From a virus: a DNA stretch of 23,281 nucleotides. The stretch's first letter is position 1, and each line of letters opens with the position of its first letter. Under the pieces are notes generated by a model that saw only the letters and a list, made by a program, of their open reading frames with translations, ran no database searches and was not told the origin of the DNA. Made by a program: the position numbers and the translations under genes. The stretch covers positions 1-23,281 of the IMG/VR virus record IMGVR_UViG_3300009550_000067, one strand, 5' to 3'. Below, in pieces: positions 1 to 9,388 of this stretch.

Positions 1-103
1 CCTGTATGGCTGCAGATGGTTTGAAGAGGATACGATGAAAACTCTTATCCTCTGCAAAATCATCATAATAAGGACTAACATTAAGGTCTGTTTTTTGAGC
101 CAC
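1..103 (-). CDS. N-terminus of DUF4815-like virion structural protein (partial)
   Basis: Only the first 34 codons are inside the window; the gene runs off the left edge. Translation starts at a GTG and reads (M)AQKTDLNVSPYYDDF, then FHRILFKPSAAIQ. This N-terminal pattern is one I associate with large DUF4815-type structural proteins of marine T4-like phages, which lie next to the baseplate wedge genes. An AGGA ribosome-binding sequence lies 9 bases before the GTG, and the stop of gp8 is 11 bases upstream, so the gene continues the same minus-strand operon. The GTG is chosen because it gives the expected N-terminus and no ATG lies nearby in frame. Its likely role is a baseplate-periphery or fibre-connecting protein. 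The identity rests on a short segment. Confidence 0.65.
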   Translation of the reverse strand, partial: MAQKTDLNVSPYYDDFAEDKSFHRILFKPSAAIQ

Positions 104-114
104 TGTTAGTTATC

Positions 115-1566
115 CTACATTTCTATAATTAGTTTAATATCCTCAATCTGGTCAGCTGCCCTTGCAACTGCACCTCTGTTTTCTAGATATACAATATCCC
201 CAGAATTTCTTTTTACTTCTGGGTAAGCTGCACTTATTCCACCACTAGCAAGAATAGTTCCTTTACTTCCAAGTGAACCTAATGTACTTCCAGATGAAAT
301 AGAATTACTATTTGCAAAACTATTAAAGTTTCCAACTGCATCAACTTCTGGTAAATAGAATACATGTCTGTTTGTTGCATCTACTGATACAACTCTACCT
401 ACTGCTGTTCCAGCAACAACTGTTCCAGCATTTGCAATAAAGTCGTCAACTGTCGGCATGGTTGCACCAGACTGTAATGTAAATCTATTTAATGCACTTA
501 GTGTGGTTGCACTTGATAATGTGTTACCACCAGCATTTGTTGGATTAGTAATAAGTCCAATTTGTCTAAAATCGTTGTCTGTTGGGAAGTCACCAGAACC
601 CTCTGCATATTCTAGTCGAGAGTTTACGATGACATAGTTTCCACCCAATTCTTCTGTTGGGTCTGACCCATGTCCATTCTTAGGACTAATGATTATATCA
701 AAAGTTGCACCAGTTCCAGAAGAACCTGTTGCAGTTTGAAGTAAAGCATTATCTATATTTGCAACTGAGTATCCACTACCCACTGCATTTACTGTTACTG
801 CTGTTATAGCACCAGAAGACACTGTTACTTGAAGTTGTCCACTTGCACCATCTCCACTAATTGCAACATTAGAGTTTCCATCTGAACCATATGAAGAACC
901 ACCTGCTGTGACTCTTGCATGTTCGATTGTTCCATCAACAGCTGCTTCTTCTACATCCCATTGTGCAGTATTATCATCTGCAGCTGCAGTTCCTAATCCA
1001 CCAACTTCACCCTCTACTGCTTCTTTTCTACCAATTGTTTTGACTGGTATGAAGTCTGAGGTTACAAACTTAATAACATCGGATGCAGAAATAGAATACA
1101 TAAATTTCCATTTGTATCCATCTGCTGTTGTTAAGATGTTTGTTGAAGTTCCTGTAGGCATAACTGTTGAGTCTGCACCATTATTATTTGAGATTACTTT
1201 ATATACATTGTAATCACTGGTGACAACATAGAATGTTGATGCCCATAGAGTCGAAGCTCCACTTGTTGCTGTGTTTGATGAAGTATAGTTGTGTCTATAC
1301 TCATCATATTTCGTTCCACTTGTCCAGTCTCTTCGGATAATGGCATGACTTACATCTGTTGCGTTAACTTTTTTAAGTGCTGTCATATTTGCATATGCAT
1401 CATACTCATCATTTAGAGAGTCAACTGGAGTAGGCGGTGTGTTGTCGTCTGGCCACGATGCGGGTCTTCCAATAAACATGTACATTGAGTTATTAGTCTC
1501 AGTAGCACTTTGTTTAAATTCCTTTGCATTGTGGAGACGAAATTTTTCTGTAATTATCGCTGCCAT
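115..1566 (-). CDS. gp8: Baseplate wedge protein gp8
   Basis: This 483-residue protein follows the T4 gp8 pattern along its length. It has MFIGRPASWPDD near residue 30, AIIRRDW near 75, DGYKWKFMYSIS near 149, DFRQIGLITNP near 332, and an end with SGDIVYLENR followed by DQIEDIKLII. T4 gp8 is a dimeric wedge component that joins gp7 and gp6 in the baseplate arm. The protein is about 150 residues longer than T4 gp8 (334 aa). The excess sits in two glycine/serine-rich beta-type insertions, roughly residues 215-300 (GxGY-type) and 358-448. A strong ribosome-binding sequence (AGGAAGGA) precedes the ATG, and two TATAAATA octamers lie 40-57 bases upstream. It follows the gp7-type gene, as gene 8 follows gene 7 in T4. 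Confidence 0.87.
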   Translation of the reverse strand: MAAIITEKFRLHNAKEFKQSATETNNSMYMFIGRPASWPDDNTPPTPVDSLNDEYDAYANMTALKKVNATDVSHAIIRRDWTSGTKYDEYRHNYTSSNTATSGASTLWASTFYVVTSDYNVYKVISNNNGADSTVMPTGTSTNILTTADGYKWKFMYSISASDVIKFVTSDFIPVKTIGRKEAVEGEVGGLGTAAADDNTAQWDVEEAAVDGTIEHARVTAGGSSYGSDGNSNVAISGDGASGQLQVTVSSGAITAVTVNAVGSGYSVANIDNALLQTATGSSGTGATFDIIISPKNGHGSDPTEELGGNYVIVNSRLEYAEGSGDFPTDNDFRQIGLITNPTNAGGNTLSSATTLSALNRFTLQSGATMPTVDDFIANAGTVVAGTAVGRVVSVDATNRHVFYLPEVDAVGNFNSFANSNSISSGSTLGSLGSKGTILASGGISAAYPEVKRNSGDIVYLENRGAVARAADQIEDIKLIIEM

Positions 1567-1605
1567 TTTTTTCCTTCCTCTAAGTTAAAAATATTTTCTA
1601 TTAAG

Positions 1606-1613
1606 TATTTATA
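1606..1613 (-). promoter_or_regulatory. Late promoter upstream of gp8 (proximal copy)
   Basis: A perfect TATAAATA on the minus strand, the T4-type late promoter -10 octamer, lies 40 bases before the gp8 start codon. It is in the short spacer between the gp7-type gene and gp8. Its function is inferred from the match and position. Confidence 0.65.
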
Positions 1614-1615
1614 TG

Positions 1616-1623
1616 TATTTATA
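1616..1623 (-). promoter_or_regulatory. Late promoter upstream of gp8 (distal copy)
   Basis: This is a second perfect TATAAATA on the minus strand, ten bases from the proximal copy. It overlaps the stop codon of the upstream gp7-type gene. The pair would let gp8 be transcribed independently of the very long gene before it. Confidence 0.6.
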
Positions 1624-4600
1624 CACCAGATTGTACAGAAGCTGGATAATTTAGTATCATACTTCGTCCACCATGTTCCTGTAAATCAGAAATACTTCTA
1701 TTTGGATATAAAGTACTTATATCACTAATTTTAACACCTTCATATGGTGCTTCTACAAGTAATCTACCTGCTTCATTCTCAAAGAGAATCTCACTACCAT
1801 CTTCCTGTGTAATTCTTTCTTCAAACCTAAGTGTTTGAGAGAAACCTATTTTTGCAAGGTCACCTAGTGTTGGGCCAAGTCTTTCGACTGGTTCACCAAA
1901 TGATATTGCATCTTCTTGGATTATTCTTGTTCCATCTTCATATACAAGTGTATCTTGTACTTCGGATTTCATAAAGTATGAACCCAAGTTATATGACCTT
2001 TCAGTCACAAATCTTTCATGTTCTTCTATGTCTGTTGCAAGTTCTAATGCAAGTCTACCACCATCTTCTAATGTTAGTTCTTCTGTTGGGTCTACTGTCC
2101 ACTTGTCTCCAATATAATATTTTCCATCGGATGTAGTTAAAGAATTATATTTTTCTGCTTCTGGTTCTGCCATTAAGAATCCATGGTCTATTTCTTCTAT
2201 TAGGTATGAACCATCTTCTGTTATGATAAACTCTTCATCTACATTTGCAACTGAGTTAATTCGTTTTGCATCAGATGGAACTTTATGTCTTTCTCTTCCT
2301 GTTACAAGGTTATTAATTATAGAATCTCTATTTGCACTCTTAATTGTTTCACCCCAATCTAATCCACCTGTTTGTACTAAAGCAGTTCTTGCACCACTAC
2401 CTCTTAGACCATGTTGGTTTACAACTTCTATAATATCTGCATTTAAGAATGGCCCTGTCTCTTTATCAGTAGATGTTGTATCTATCTTTCCTGTATTATG
2501 CCAACTTGTATTTCTTGTTGATACTGGTTGTGAACTTGCAAAGGTTTGTAGTATACTAATGTTCTTTCTTTGTTGTCTGTTTGCACCTTCATAGAATTCA
2601 GATGCTTTGAAGAATGCATTAGGGTCAAGTGTACCTGGCGGATGAATATTATTTTCTGGGTCTACTACTTGGTTTTGAGGTGGAGTAACTACTGGAGAGT
2701 TATGTCCTTCATCAAACTTAACTATACTCTCATGTACATGATGCATTTCTACTATAGTTGCAGTAAAGTGTGTTGTAGTCCCTGCTTCGTTTGTGACTGC
2801 ACTTGTGGTAAAGTTACCTACATTTGAACCAAACGAGTCTGCACCAGACCAAACTATAATGAACTTGTTAACTGTATCGTGTTCCATAACACGACCTAAC
2901 ACACCATTATTTTTTATGGTTTGACCTATTGACAATGCATTGTCTAAAGTGTTATAATAGATTCGGTGATGTGCATAATGAGGATATATCTCTAGTTCTT
3001 TGATAACTTGATGTCCATGTGCAGTTACATTTGCACGAATGATTCTATCGTATAATCCTACATCGGATTCTGTAATATCTTCTCCAACAATAAATGCTTG
3101 TCCAGAACCTTGGTCTGTTTTAACATTGTTATCTACTACAGAATTAAGTATTGCTTTCTTACCAGAAGCTGCACCAACAATACCATGTATAAATTCTATG
3201 TCTGTATCTGATTGGTCTGTTTTCCAATTACCATGTGTCTCTTTAAATAAAGTAAAGACACCTGCTCTTCCACCTTCGGAAGTTAACTGTTTCATTGCAG
3301 TATGGTCTGGTGTTATTTGGTCAATGATTATGAATGTTGGGTCTGCAACTAAGTTACCACTTTCATCTCTTTCTCTATCTATTACTCGACCTGTAATTGT
3401 TCCTATATCTCCAGATGCAGTTTTAAATAAGTTCTGTGATATTGTTTCACCTATAGTGAAGTTTCTTGCACCAGAAGGAGACATTCCTGTGGTAGTTATA
3501 TTTAATCTAAGTCTATCGTCTGCAAGGAATCTTTCAGTTACTACAACACCAGAACCATCTTCAAAGATAATGTTTTGTTCTTCTGCATAGAATACTTCTT
3601 CATCGCCTGGTGCAACTGTTCCTTCTTCTAAAATAACTTTAGCTGGGTCAATCTTAGAACCAATAATTAATGTTGGTATAAATGACCTTGTAACTCTGTC
3701 ACCATCAAACCCTTCTGTATTAGAACCAGCACGATATGTTTCTGCACTACCATCTACTACATTCTTGATTGCAACTTCACCAAAGAAAATTGTACCTGCT
3801 GGATTTAGTAATTGTTGAACAATAGAACGATACCTATTAATACTTTGTCCAACTTTAATTACATATGAAAAGTCTTGATAGAATCTGGAGTCATGAATTC
3901 TTTGTGATGTTACAGATGGGAATCCTATATCACTAGTATAGTTACCATCTATCTTTGCAAACGCATCATTGTTTGCACTAACTGTTGCTGGATTACCTTC
4001 TAATATTTTAAAAGTTTTACCATCGGATAAAGATACACTTTCGTTTTTTAAGAAAAATCCAGATGTCGTATCTATAGAGACTATTCCTCTATCTCCATCA
4101 AAGTTTTTAATCGTACCTATTGCACCACTAACACCACCTGTTGCAGTAGAATCTACAACTGGAGAACCAGAAACATCACCAACAATAAAGTGAGATACAA
4201 AGTCTGGTATACCTTTTGATTTATCAAAATGGTTTCCTTCCTGTATAACTCTAAGTTGTCCTATTGAACCAATCGAATCACCATAAGGTAATAATTTTAC
4301 TCCCACCCCTGTAGTAAAACTATTTTGTTTTACTGTTGCAGTTGCAGTCGATGATGACCCTGTAACAGTAGTTCCTACACTAAATGTTGTAGTGTCTGTT
4401 GTAGTTTGTAGTTTACCTATGACAAGTTTCTTTGCACCTATATCGTGGTCAACTAGAATACCTGTTGTAGTTCCTGCTGTTACTGTTTCACCAATCGTAA
4501 ATTCTGGTGTAGTTTCTTCTGTATAGAATACTTCACCACCAGCAAAAGCTTTAGGTAAAGAAGTGTACCCTACACCACTTGTTGTTATTCTAACTCTTTG

Positions 4601-6532
4601 TACTGAACCAGTTGGATTTGCACCAGACTGGTCAAAAATAAGTTTGTCATCTCCAGAAGATTGTAATCCATCTTCTAAAATTAAAGTTGTTTCTTCTGGT
4701 TGTGCAAATACTTCTATAACTGTACCAGCATTACCAACATAATTTGCATGAGAAGCGTTTGCATAAGTTCCTATGAATACAACTGAACTACCATTTAGTG
4801 ATATGTTTGCACCACCTGTAACTTCTTCAAATACTGAGAAGTTAACATTACCACCCTGTGCAGTTATGTTTTGTGTTGCATCTGCTCTCTTAACTCTGAC
4901 TATGACTTTTTCTGGGTCGTATACCATAAGACTGTTATGATTGTCTCTACCAGTAAATGTAGTTTGTCCACCTGTTGCAGTAAATTCAAATGAACCAAAT
5001 GTAGTACCAGCCTCTAATAGTATATCACCAGATGTCGATGTGATTACACCCTGTGCAAGTGTTCCACCACTATCTCTATTATCAAATACCACTAAGTCAC
5101 CATCTTCGTATCCTGTTCCTCGATTAGATGGGTCTACTAAAACTTTTTCTACTTTACCATCTGTGGCTTCACCCACTAATGTTTTTGCAGCTGTTCCTAC
5201 ACCAAGTTCTGATTGTGGTAAGTTTACTATAACATTTTCTGATAATGAATACAATGAACCTCTAGATGCTTCTTCGGATTTCATTGCACCACCAATTACA
5301 GCTTCTGTATTTACAGTATTAACTGATTCTCTAACTAGTATTGGTGTCTTACCATGTAACTCATTTAGACTATTATCTGTTTGTGTTCCTTCTTCTAATA
5401 ATAATAAACTTCCAGAATCTTGGTCTTCTAATTGAAATGCTTCTGTATCATCTGATTCTGCTGAAAAGAATCCTGTTCCATTTTCAAGTTTAATAAGTAT
5501 GTTACCTTCTGTATCATCTAAGTCTGATATGATACCTCTTACTGTTGCAACATGAAATTTTAAATTAGATTCTCTTGATTGTAATTCTACTGTATCACCT
5601 ATGTTTAATGTTCCTGTGTAAGGCTCCATGATTACCAATCGGTAAACATTATCTCCCTCTCCAGAGGTGACTCTTGTAATTGTGTCTGCTTGTATTTCTG
5701 TTACTACTTGTTGTTCTACATTTTTCTTTACTACTTTTCCTTTGTTATACTCAAGTAGATTTTCTGTAGAATGTAAATGTATGACTGTAGATTCTGTCCA
5801 TTTAGATTGTGATGGTGCTACAACATTATCCTGTGGATAACTAATGTCTATGTCTTCGTTGTATAATGCTCTAAATAAAAAATCGTATGATGCCATACTA
5901 CCTTTTGCAAGGTAAATTTGATTTATGTGTTTTGCAAGTAATCTTTTATCTGCAAGAATAGTTGCATCAATCGAAGGCATGAAGTCTCTTCGGAAGTATT
6001 CTAAAAAGTCTCCTGTTGTCTTATCTACATCTGCATAGTCTAACAGATTGTTTGCAGCGAATAATGCACCACCCTCAAAAGATTTTGCTTTTGCAGTGTA
6101 TCCACTATTTTGACCAACGATTGTTTCTTCTGGTAAAAATTGTGCTTCGGTAAATACCTCGATATAAAGTTTATTGGTTTCGTCTCCAATAACATCAATT
6201 CTTGCAGTTGCACCAGAAGTAGAACCAACTACATATTCACCAACTTCCCATGAACCAGTTTGTGTTGTACCTGTTGTATTTTGTTCATAAAGAAATCTTG
6301 CTTTGGATATAGGAGATGGAGAGAATGTCTGGTCTTCTTGAAGTAGACTTCCTTCTCCATCTTCTAAACCAACCTTTTCTAGGTCTGTACCCTTTTCATA
6401 TATAAGGATACCCTTCTCCAAGAAATCAAAGTAAGCAGTTATAAACTTCTTAAATCCTTGTCCTTCCTCATTCATGTACTCTGGTAAGAGTTCATGTAAT
6501 TGGTCAGTTATTCTTGTATTGAGAATGGGCAT
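1619..6532 (-). CDS. gp7: Giant gp7-type baseplate wedge protein
   Basis: At 1637 residues this is the largest gene here. It lies between gp6 and gp8, the place of gene 7 in T4, whose product (1032 aa) organises the wedge. Its N-terminus (about residues 1-245) has a pattern I associate with gp7-like proteins of marine T4-like phages: a start with LPEYMNEEGQGFKKFITAYF, then FLEYFRRDFMPSID near 177 and KGSMASYDFLFRALY near 211. The rest is a long beta-rich chain of small modules: G-E-x-V segments (first at about residues 95-150), GxGY segments, and at least nine acidic EDG micro-repeats concentrated at both ends. There is no signal peptide or membrane segment. The extra 600 residues compared with T4 gp7 are mostly modules. 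Position and N-terminus support gp7; a direct match to T4 gp7 cannot be seen by eye. Confidence 0.62.
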   Translation of the reverse strand: MPILNTRITDQLHELLPEYMNEEGQGFKKFITAYFDFLEKGILIYEKGTDLEKVGLEDGEGSLLQEDQTFSPSPISKARFLYEQNTTGTTQTGSWEVGEYVVGSTSGATARIDVIGDETNKLYIEVFTEAQFLPEETIVGQNSGYTAKAKSFEGGALFAANNLLDYADVDKTTGDFLEYFRRDFMPSIDATILADKRLLAKHINQIYLAKGSMASYDFLFRALYNEDIDISYPQDNVVAPSQSKWTESTVIHLHSTENLLEYNKGKVVKKNVEQQVVTEIQADTITRVTSGEGDNVYRLVIMEPYTGTLNIGDTVELQSRESNLKFHVATVRGIISDLDDTEGNILIKLENGTGFFSAESDDTEAFQLEDQDSGSLLLLEEGTQTDNSLNELHGKTPILVRESVNTVNTEAVIGGAMKSEEASRGSLYSLSENVIVNLPQSELGVGTAAKTLVGEATDGKVEKVLVDPSNRGTGYEDGDLVVFDNRDSGGTLAQGVITSTSGDILLEAGTTFGSFEFTATGGQTTFTGRDNHNSLMVYDPEKVIVRVKRADATQNITAQGGNVNFSVFEEVTGGANISLNGSSVVFIGTYANASHANYVGNAGTVIEVFAQPEETTLILEDGLQSSGDDKLIFDQSGANPTGSVQRVRITTSGVGYTSLPKAFAGGEVFYTEETTPEFTIGETVTAGTTTGILVDHDIGAKKLVIGKLQTTTDTTTFSVGTTVTGSSSTATATVKQNSFTTGVGVKLLPYGDSIGSIGQLRVIQEGNHFDKSKGIPDFVSHFIVGDVSGSPVVDSTATGGVSGAIGTIKNFDGDRGIVSIDTTSGFFLKNESVSLSDGKTFKILEGNPATVSANNDAFAKIDGNYTSDIGFPSVTSQRIHDSRFYQDFSYVIKVGQSINRYRSIVQQLLNPAGTIFFGEVAIKNVVDGSAETYRAGSNTEGFDGDRVTRSFIPTLIIGSKIDPAKVILEEGTVAPGDEEVFYAEEQNIIFEDGSGVVVTERFLADDRLRLNITTTGMSPSGARNFTIGETISQNLFKTASGDIGTITGRVIDRERDESGNLVADPTFIIIDQITPDHTAMKQLTSEGGRAGVFTLFKETHGNWKTDQSDTDIEFIHGIVGAASGKKAILNSVVDNNVKTDQGSGQAFIVGEDITESDVGLYDRIIRANVTAHGHQVIKELEIYPHYAHHRIYYNTLDNALSIGQTIKNNGVLGRVMEHDTVNKFIIVWSGADSFGSNVGNFTTSAVTNEAGTTTHFTATIVEMHHVHESIVKFDEGHNSPVVTPPQNQVVDPENNIHPPGTLDPNAFFKASEFYEGANRQQRKNISILQTFASSQPVSTRNTSWHNTGKIDTTSTDKETGPFLNADIIEVVNQHGLRGSGARTALVQTGGLDWGETIKSANRDSIINNLVTGRERHKVPSDAKRINSVANVDEEFIITEDGSYLIEEIDHGFLMAEPEAEKYNSLTTSDGKYYIGDKWTVDPTEELTLEDGGRLALELATDIEEHERFVTERSYNLGSYFMKSEVQDTLVYEDGTRIIQEDAISFGEPVERLGPTLGDLAKIGFSQTLRFEERITQEDGSEILFENEAGRLLVEAPYEGVKISDISTLYPNRSISDLQEHGGRSMILNYPASVQSGV

Positions 6533-6542
6533 TTAATTATCC

Positions 6543-7010
6543 TTATGCAATAGTATAAGAGTTACCACCTAAAACAACCCAACCATAAGTTGAACCAGTA
6601 TACAACATTTGTACACTGTCACCAGCTGTATCAAGTTGCACATAAGAACCACCTGTGAATGTGCCTGATGGAGTTACTCTTGGAGAACTACCACCATCTG
6701 ACACTAGGACAAAATATTTAACTTGTCCTGTAGAACCATTTGGTAATGTTAAAACATCTGTTCCACTTGAACTAGATGTTAGGTAATGTGCCCATATACC
6801 AGCAGTTGCAGTTGCAGCGTTCGAACTGAATGATACAGCTTGAGCTGATTGTGCAAATCCTAGATAGTCTGGAAGGTTATTTAAAACATTACTGACTGTA
6901 ACCTTTTTGTTTACTGGAGTACCAGAAGGGTCGTCAATAACATGAAGCAGGTCTTCGCCTGCAATGCCTGTCCCTAAATCGGACAATGCTGTTACTTTTT
7001 TATCTGCCAT
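6543..7010 (-). CDS. Short fibre-like virion structural protein
   Basis: This 155-residue protein begins [20 protein letters not shown], then [17 protein letters not shown]. Such a start is common in small structural proteins and in the N-terminal attachment parts of fibres in marine phages. The remainder is serine/threonine/glycine-rich and beta-predicted, ending [14 protein letters not shown], which resembles a compact trimeric fibre or decoration module. It lies between gp6 and the gp7-type gene, where T4 has no gene. A good ribosome-binding sequence (AGAGGAAA) precedes the ATG, and a terminator separates it from gp6, so it probably starts a new transcription unit. No catalytic motif is visible. 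The exact location in the virion is unknown; an appendage on the baseplate wedge is the likeliest reading. Confidence 0.55.
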   Translation of the reverse strand: MADKKVTALSDLGTGIAGEDLLHVIDDPSGTPVNKKVTVSNVLNNLPDYLGFAQSAQAVSFSSNAATATAGIWAHYLTSSSSGTDVLTLPNGSTGQVKYFVLVSDGGSSPRVTPSGTFTGGSYVQLDTAGDSVQMLYTGSTYGWVVLGGNSYTIA

Positions 7011-7037
7011 TTTAAGTTTCCTCTCTAATTTAGCATT

Positions 7038-7060
7038 TTAAAAACCCACACCATGTGGGA
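7038..7060 (-). terminator. Rho-independent terminator after gp6
   Basis: On the minus strand, a perfect 6-bp stem CCCACA/TGTGGG with a 3-base loop (7045-7059) is followed at once by TTTTT. It lies about 33 bases after the gp6 stop codon and closes the hub/wedge operon before the fibre-like gene. Confidence 0.8.
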
Positions 7061-7092
7061 ATATTACTTCATGCATACACATGAATCATAGT

Positions 7093-8961
7093 TTAGGAGT
7101 AACTAGATGAGGATGTATATCCCACCCCAGCACTCGTATCACCAGATGCGATGGTGTCTGTTGCACCAGTCACACTTATCAATGATGTGTTAATATCTAG
7201 AAGGTTACTTCTAAATGCAACTGCATCATATGAATTTGGAATCACTGTAAAGTGAATTGTTCCATCGGTATTACTTGTTGAAATTATATTAATACCATTA
7301 ACTGTTATTTTACCATTTGTGTAATCAACTGTTCCTGCTTGATTATCACTATAAACTCTTGTTGAACCAACCATAGAATATCTTCGAAGATTTCCCTCTC
7401 CATCATCGTCAAAGAAAGAAGTCTGGGTATCACCAGATACGATAAATCCTGTTGTGGTAGTTATACCACCACCATGTTTGTTGTGACCAATATGTGGATT
7501 GTAGAAAGAGTTACCACTGCCAAATTCTACAGTGTAACCTTTACTCTCACTCAGTGTAGGTGAGATTGTTTTACGAAGCTTGACAGTTGTAGTGTTCGAA
7601 AGAATCGAGGATTCTGCACTGTCTATGTCTGTTGCTAGAACTGAGTGCCTAAAAATACTATCAAACCCACTTAGATAGGTACTGTCGTGTGTTACGATTG
7701 CAGCCCTAACAAGTGTTTCTAGTTCAGATACAGTTTTAGTTGTTGCACGAGGGTTATATTTGAAGTTACTGTTAACTACAATATCAATAATATCAGCATC
7801 AACTATTTGTGGTCTGACTGTTAACATATTTAGTGATTTCATTTTGTCTCTTAGGATAACTTTTTCAGAACTTGTTAATTTATTTACATTTTGGCCAGGT
7901 TTTATTGCAATGAATATTTTTCCATATTGTGGTGGGTCATTATCTTCTCCACCCCAAACTGAAATAGAATCTGCGCCTGGGTATAAAGTTTGTAGTTTAG
8001 ATTTGTAATCGTCTACTGTTACTAGTCTATTTTGTGAGGTATAGAATTTAGAAGCTGCAAATTTAATTGAGTCTATTGATTCTTTTTCTTTACCACCAGA
8101 AGATTGTGTTACATTGATTATTGATACATCTGTATTATTTGCAATTGAATCTGTCATGGTAAATACTTTTGCACCATTTATATGGTCTTCATTTGTTACA
8201 AGATATGAGACTGTAATTTTATCTCCATCTAAAGGTTCTGCACTAATTACACCATCACCAAAGTAAACTTCAAATTGTCCTAAATCATTTTCTTGTATAT
8301 ACCATACTTTACTTGTAGAATCTAAAGAACTAATATCTGTAGATTGTGTCCATGCAGAACTTGAACCACCTGTTGATTCTATAGTAACTGTAATACTAGT
8401 TGTGTCTACACCTTCTTCTGTCAATGGGAATCTTTGATTTTGTACTTGACCATTGTATAAGAATATATCTGAGTTCATTATTCCTTGATATATTTCAAGT
8501 CCTTCAAATTTATAAACACCATTCAATGGTGATATTGTTTTTGATTCTAGTAATACAAATGGAAAATTAAATCCATCAAATACTGTATTAAATTTATGAC
8601 CTCTATTAAGTGTAAGAGATGTAGGTACTGCACCACCAATGATAGGATTGTTTACTTGCATGTCTATAGTGGCCATTGATGAAGTTGCACTAGTCGGAGT
8701 ATATCCAATTTCTTTTGCACGAGAAACTACATTCTTTCTTATTTGTGCAGTGTCTAAAAACAATTCAGATGCAACCATATTTGCATTGAATGCTGATACA
8801 TGTGAACTATATGCAAGAAGGTCTATAAGTAAACTGATATTACTTCCTTCAAAGTTATAGTCTTTAAGAGTTTGTTGACCCTTAAGATATTCTTTTAAAT
8901 TTTTTGAAATATCATCGAAGTCTAAATCGGTGATATTAATTTGTGAACTTTTAACTGCCAT
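7093..8961 (-). CDS. gp6: Baseplate wedge protein gp6
   Basis: At 622 residues this is close to T4 gp6 (660 aa). The N-terminal 95 residues carry the gp6 / gpJ-type baseplate pattern: a helix with NLKEYLKGQQTLKDYNFEGS, then SLLIDLLAYSSH, then FLDTAQIRKNVVSRAKEIGY near residue 68. gp6 dimers form the inner ring that holds the wedges together and drives sheath contraction. The middle is beta-rich. The stretch near residue 325 (LQTLYPGADSISVWGGEDND) and following residues resembles the conserved core of gpJ-like proteins. The start codon overlaps the gp25 stop (TAATG), a translational-coupling arrangement that keeps the two interacting wedge proteins in step. The C-terminus is a low-complexity Ser/Gly/Tyr tail. 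Confidence 0.93.
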   Translation of the reverse strand: MAVKSSQINITDLDFDDISKNLKEYLKGQQTLKDYNFEGSNISLLIDLLAYSSHVSAFNANMVASELFLDTAQIRKNVVSRAKEIGYTPTSATSSMATIDMQVNNPIIGGAVPTSLTLNRGHKFNTVFDGFNFPFVLLESKTISPLNGVYKFEGLEIYQGIMNSDIFLYNGQVQNQRFPLTEEGVDTTSITVTIESTGGSSSAWTQSTDISSLDSTSKVWYIQENDLGQFEVYFGDGVISAEPLDGDKITVSYLVTNEDHINGAKVFTMTDSIANNTDVSIINVTQSSGGKEKESIDSIKFAASKFYTSQNRLVTVDDYKSKLQTLYPGADSISVWGGEDNDPPQYGKIFIAIKPGQNVNKLTSSEKVILRDKMKSLNMLTVRPQIVDADIIDIVVNSNFKYNPRATTKTVSELETLVRAAIVTHDSTYLSGFDSIFRHSVLATDIDSAESSILSNTTTVKLRKTISPTLSESKGYTVEFGSGNSFYNPHIGHNKHGGGITTTTGFIVSGDTQTSFFDDDGEGNLRRYSMVGSTRVYSDNQAGTVDYTNGKITVNGINIISTSNTDGTIHFTVIPNSYDAVAFRSNLLDINTSLISVTGATDTIASGDTSAGVGYTSSSSYS

Positions 8962-9380
8962 TATCGTACTCTCTCTAGTATAATTTCTAATTCCTGTGCC
9001 TCTTCCACACCTCTAATTCCATAATGAAGGTTGACATACATTCTATTATTCCTATCTTGATTTAAATATATCTCATCAATCATAACTCTAGGTTCAAAAG
9101 CTTCTATTGCTTCTGTAATTTGTTTTCTTATTTCAAATTTAGTAATATCATCTGCAAGTTCAAATAATAGAGCTCTAAGGTTTGCACCAAAGCCTGGTCT
9201 GAATGGTCTTTCATAATCGTTGGTCAACATAATATTTCTTATTGACCTTTTAACTGCATCCTTATCGTACTTAAGAATTAAGTCTCCACTAGAAGGATGT
9301 GGTGTGATATTCAAATCCATATCAGTATACCATCTTCTTGCAGTTACTTTGTTTTTATTTTTTCCATAAACTTGACTCAT
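8961..9380 (-). CDS. gp25: Baseplate wedge protein gp25 (GPW/gp25 family)
   Basis: This 139-residue protein matches the GPW/gp25 family, the small wedge protein that bridges gp6 to the first sheath ring. The visible family pattern is GDLILKYDKDAVKRSIRNI, then NDYERPFRPGFGANLR near residue 53, then LLFELAD and an acidic amphipathic stretch ending LEIILERVR. The FRPGFGxNLR motif is a strong family signature. Length agrees with T4 gp25 (132 aa). Members resemble lysozymes only distantly, and no catalytic role is implied. It is 8 bases downstream of the 368-aa gene, and its stop overlaps the gp6 start. Confidence 0.93.
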   Translation of the reverse strand: MSQVYGKNKNKVTARRWYTDMDLNITPHPSSGDLILKYDKDAVKRSIRNIMLTNDYERPFRPGFGANLRALLFELADDITKFEIRKQITEAIEAFEPRVMIDEIYLNQDRNNRMYVNLHYGIRGVEEAQELEIILERVR

Positions 9381-9388
9381 ACTATTAT

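Noticed and set aside
3039-3590. Plus-strand 183-codon frame within the gp7-type gene (and similar plus-strand frames elsewhere)
   Set aside because: These lie opposite well-supported minus-strand genes and look like antisense shadows, with Ser/Pro/Thr-rich composition and no family pattern.
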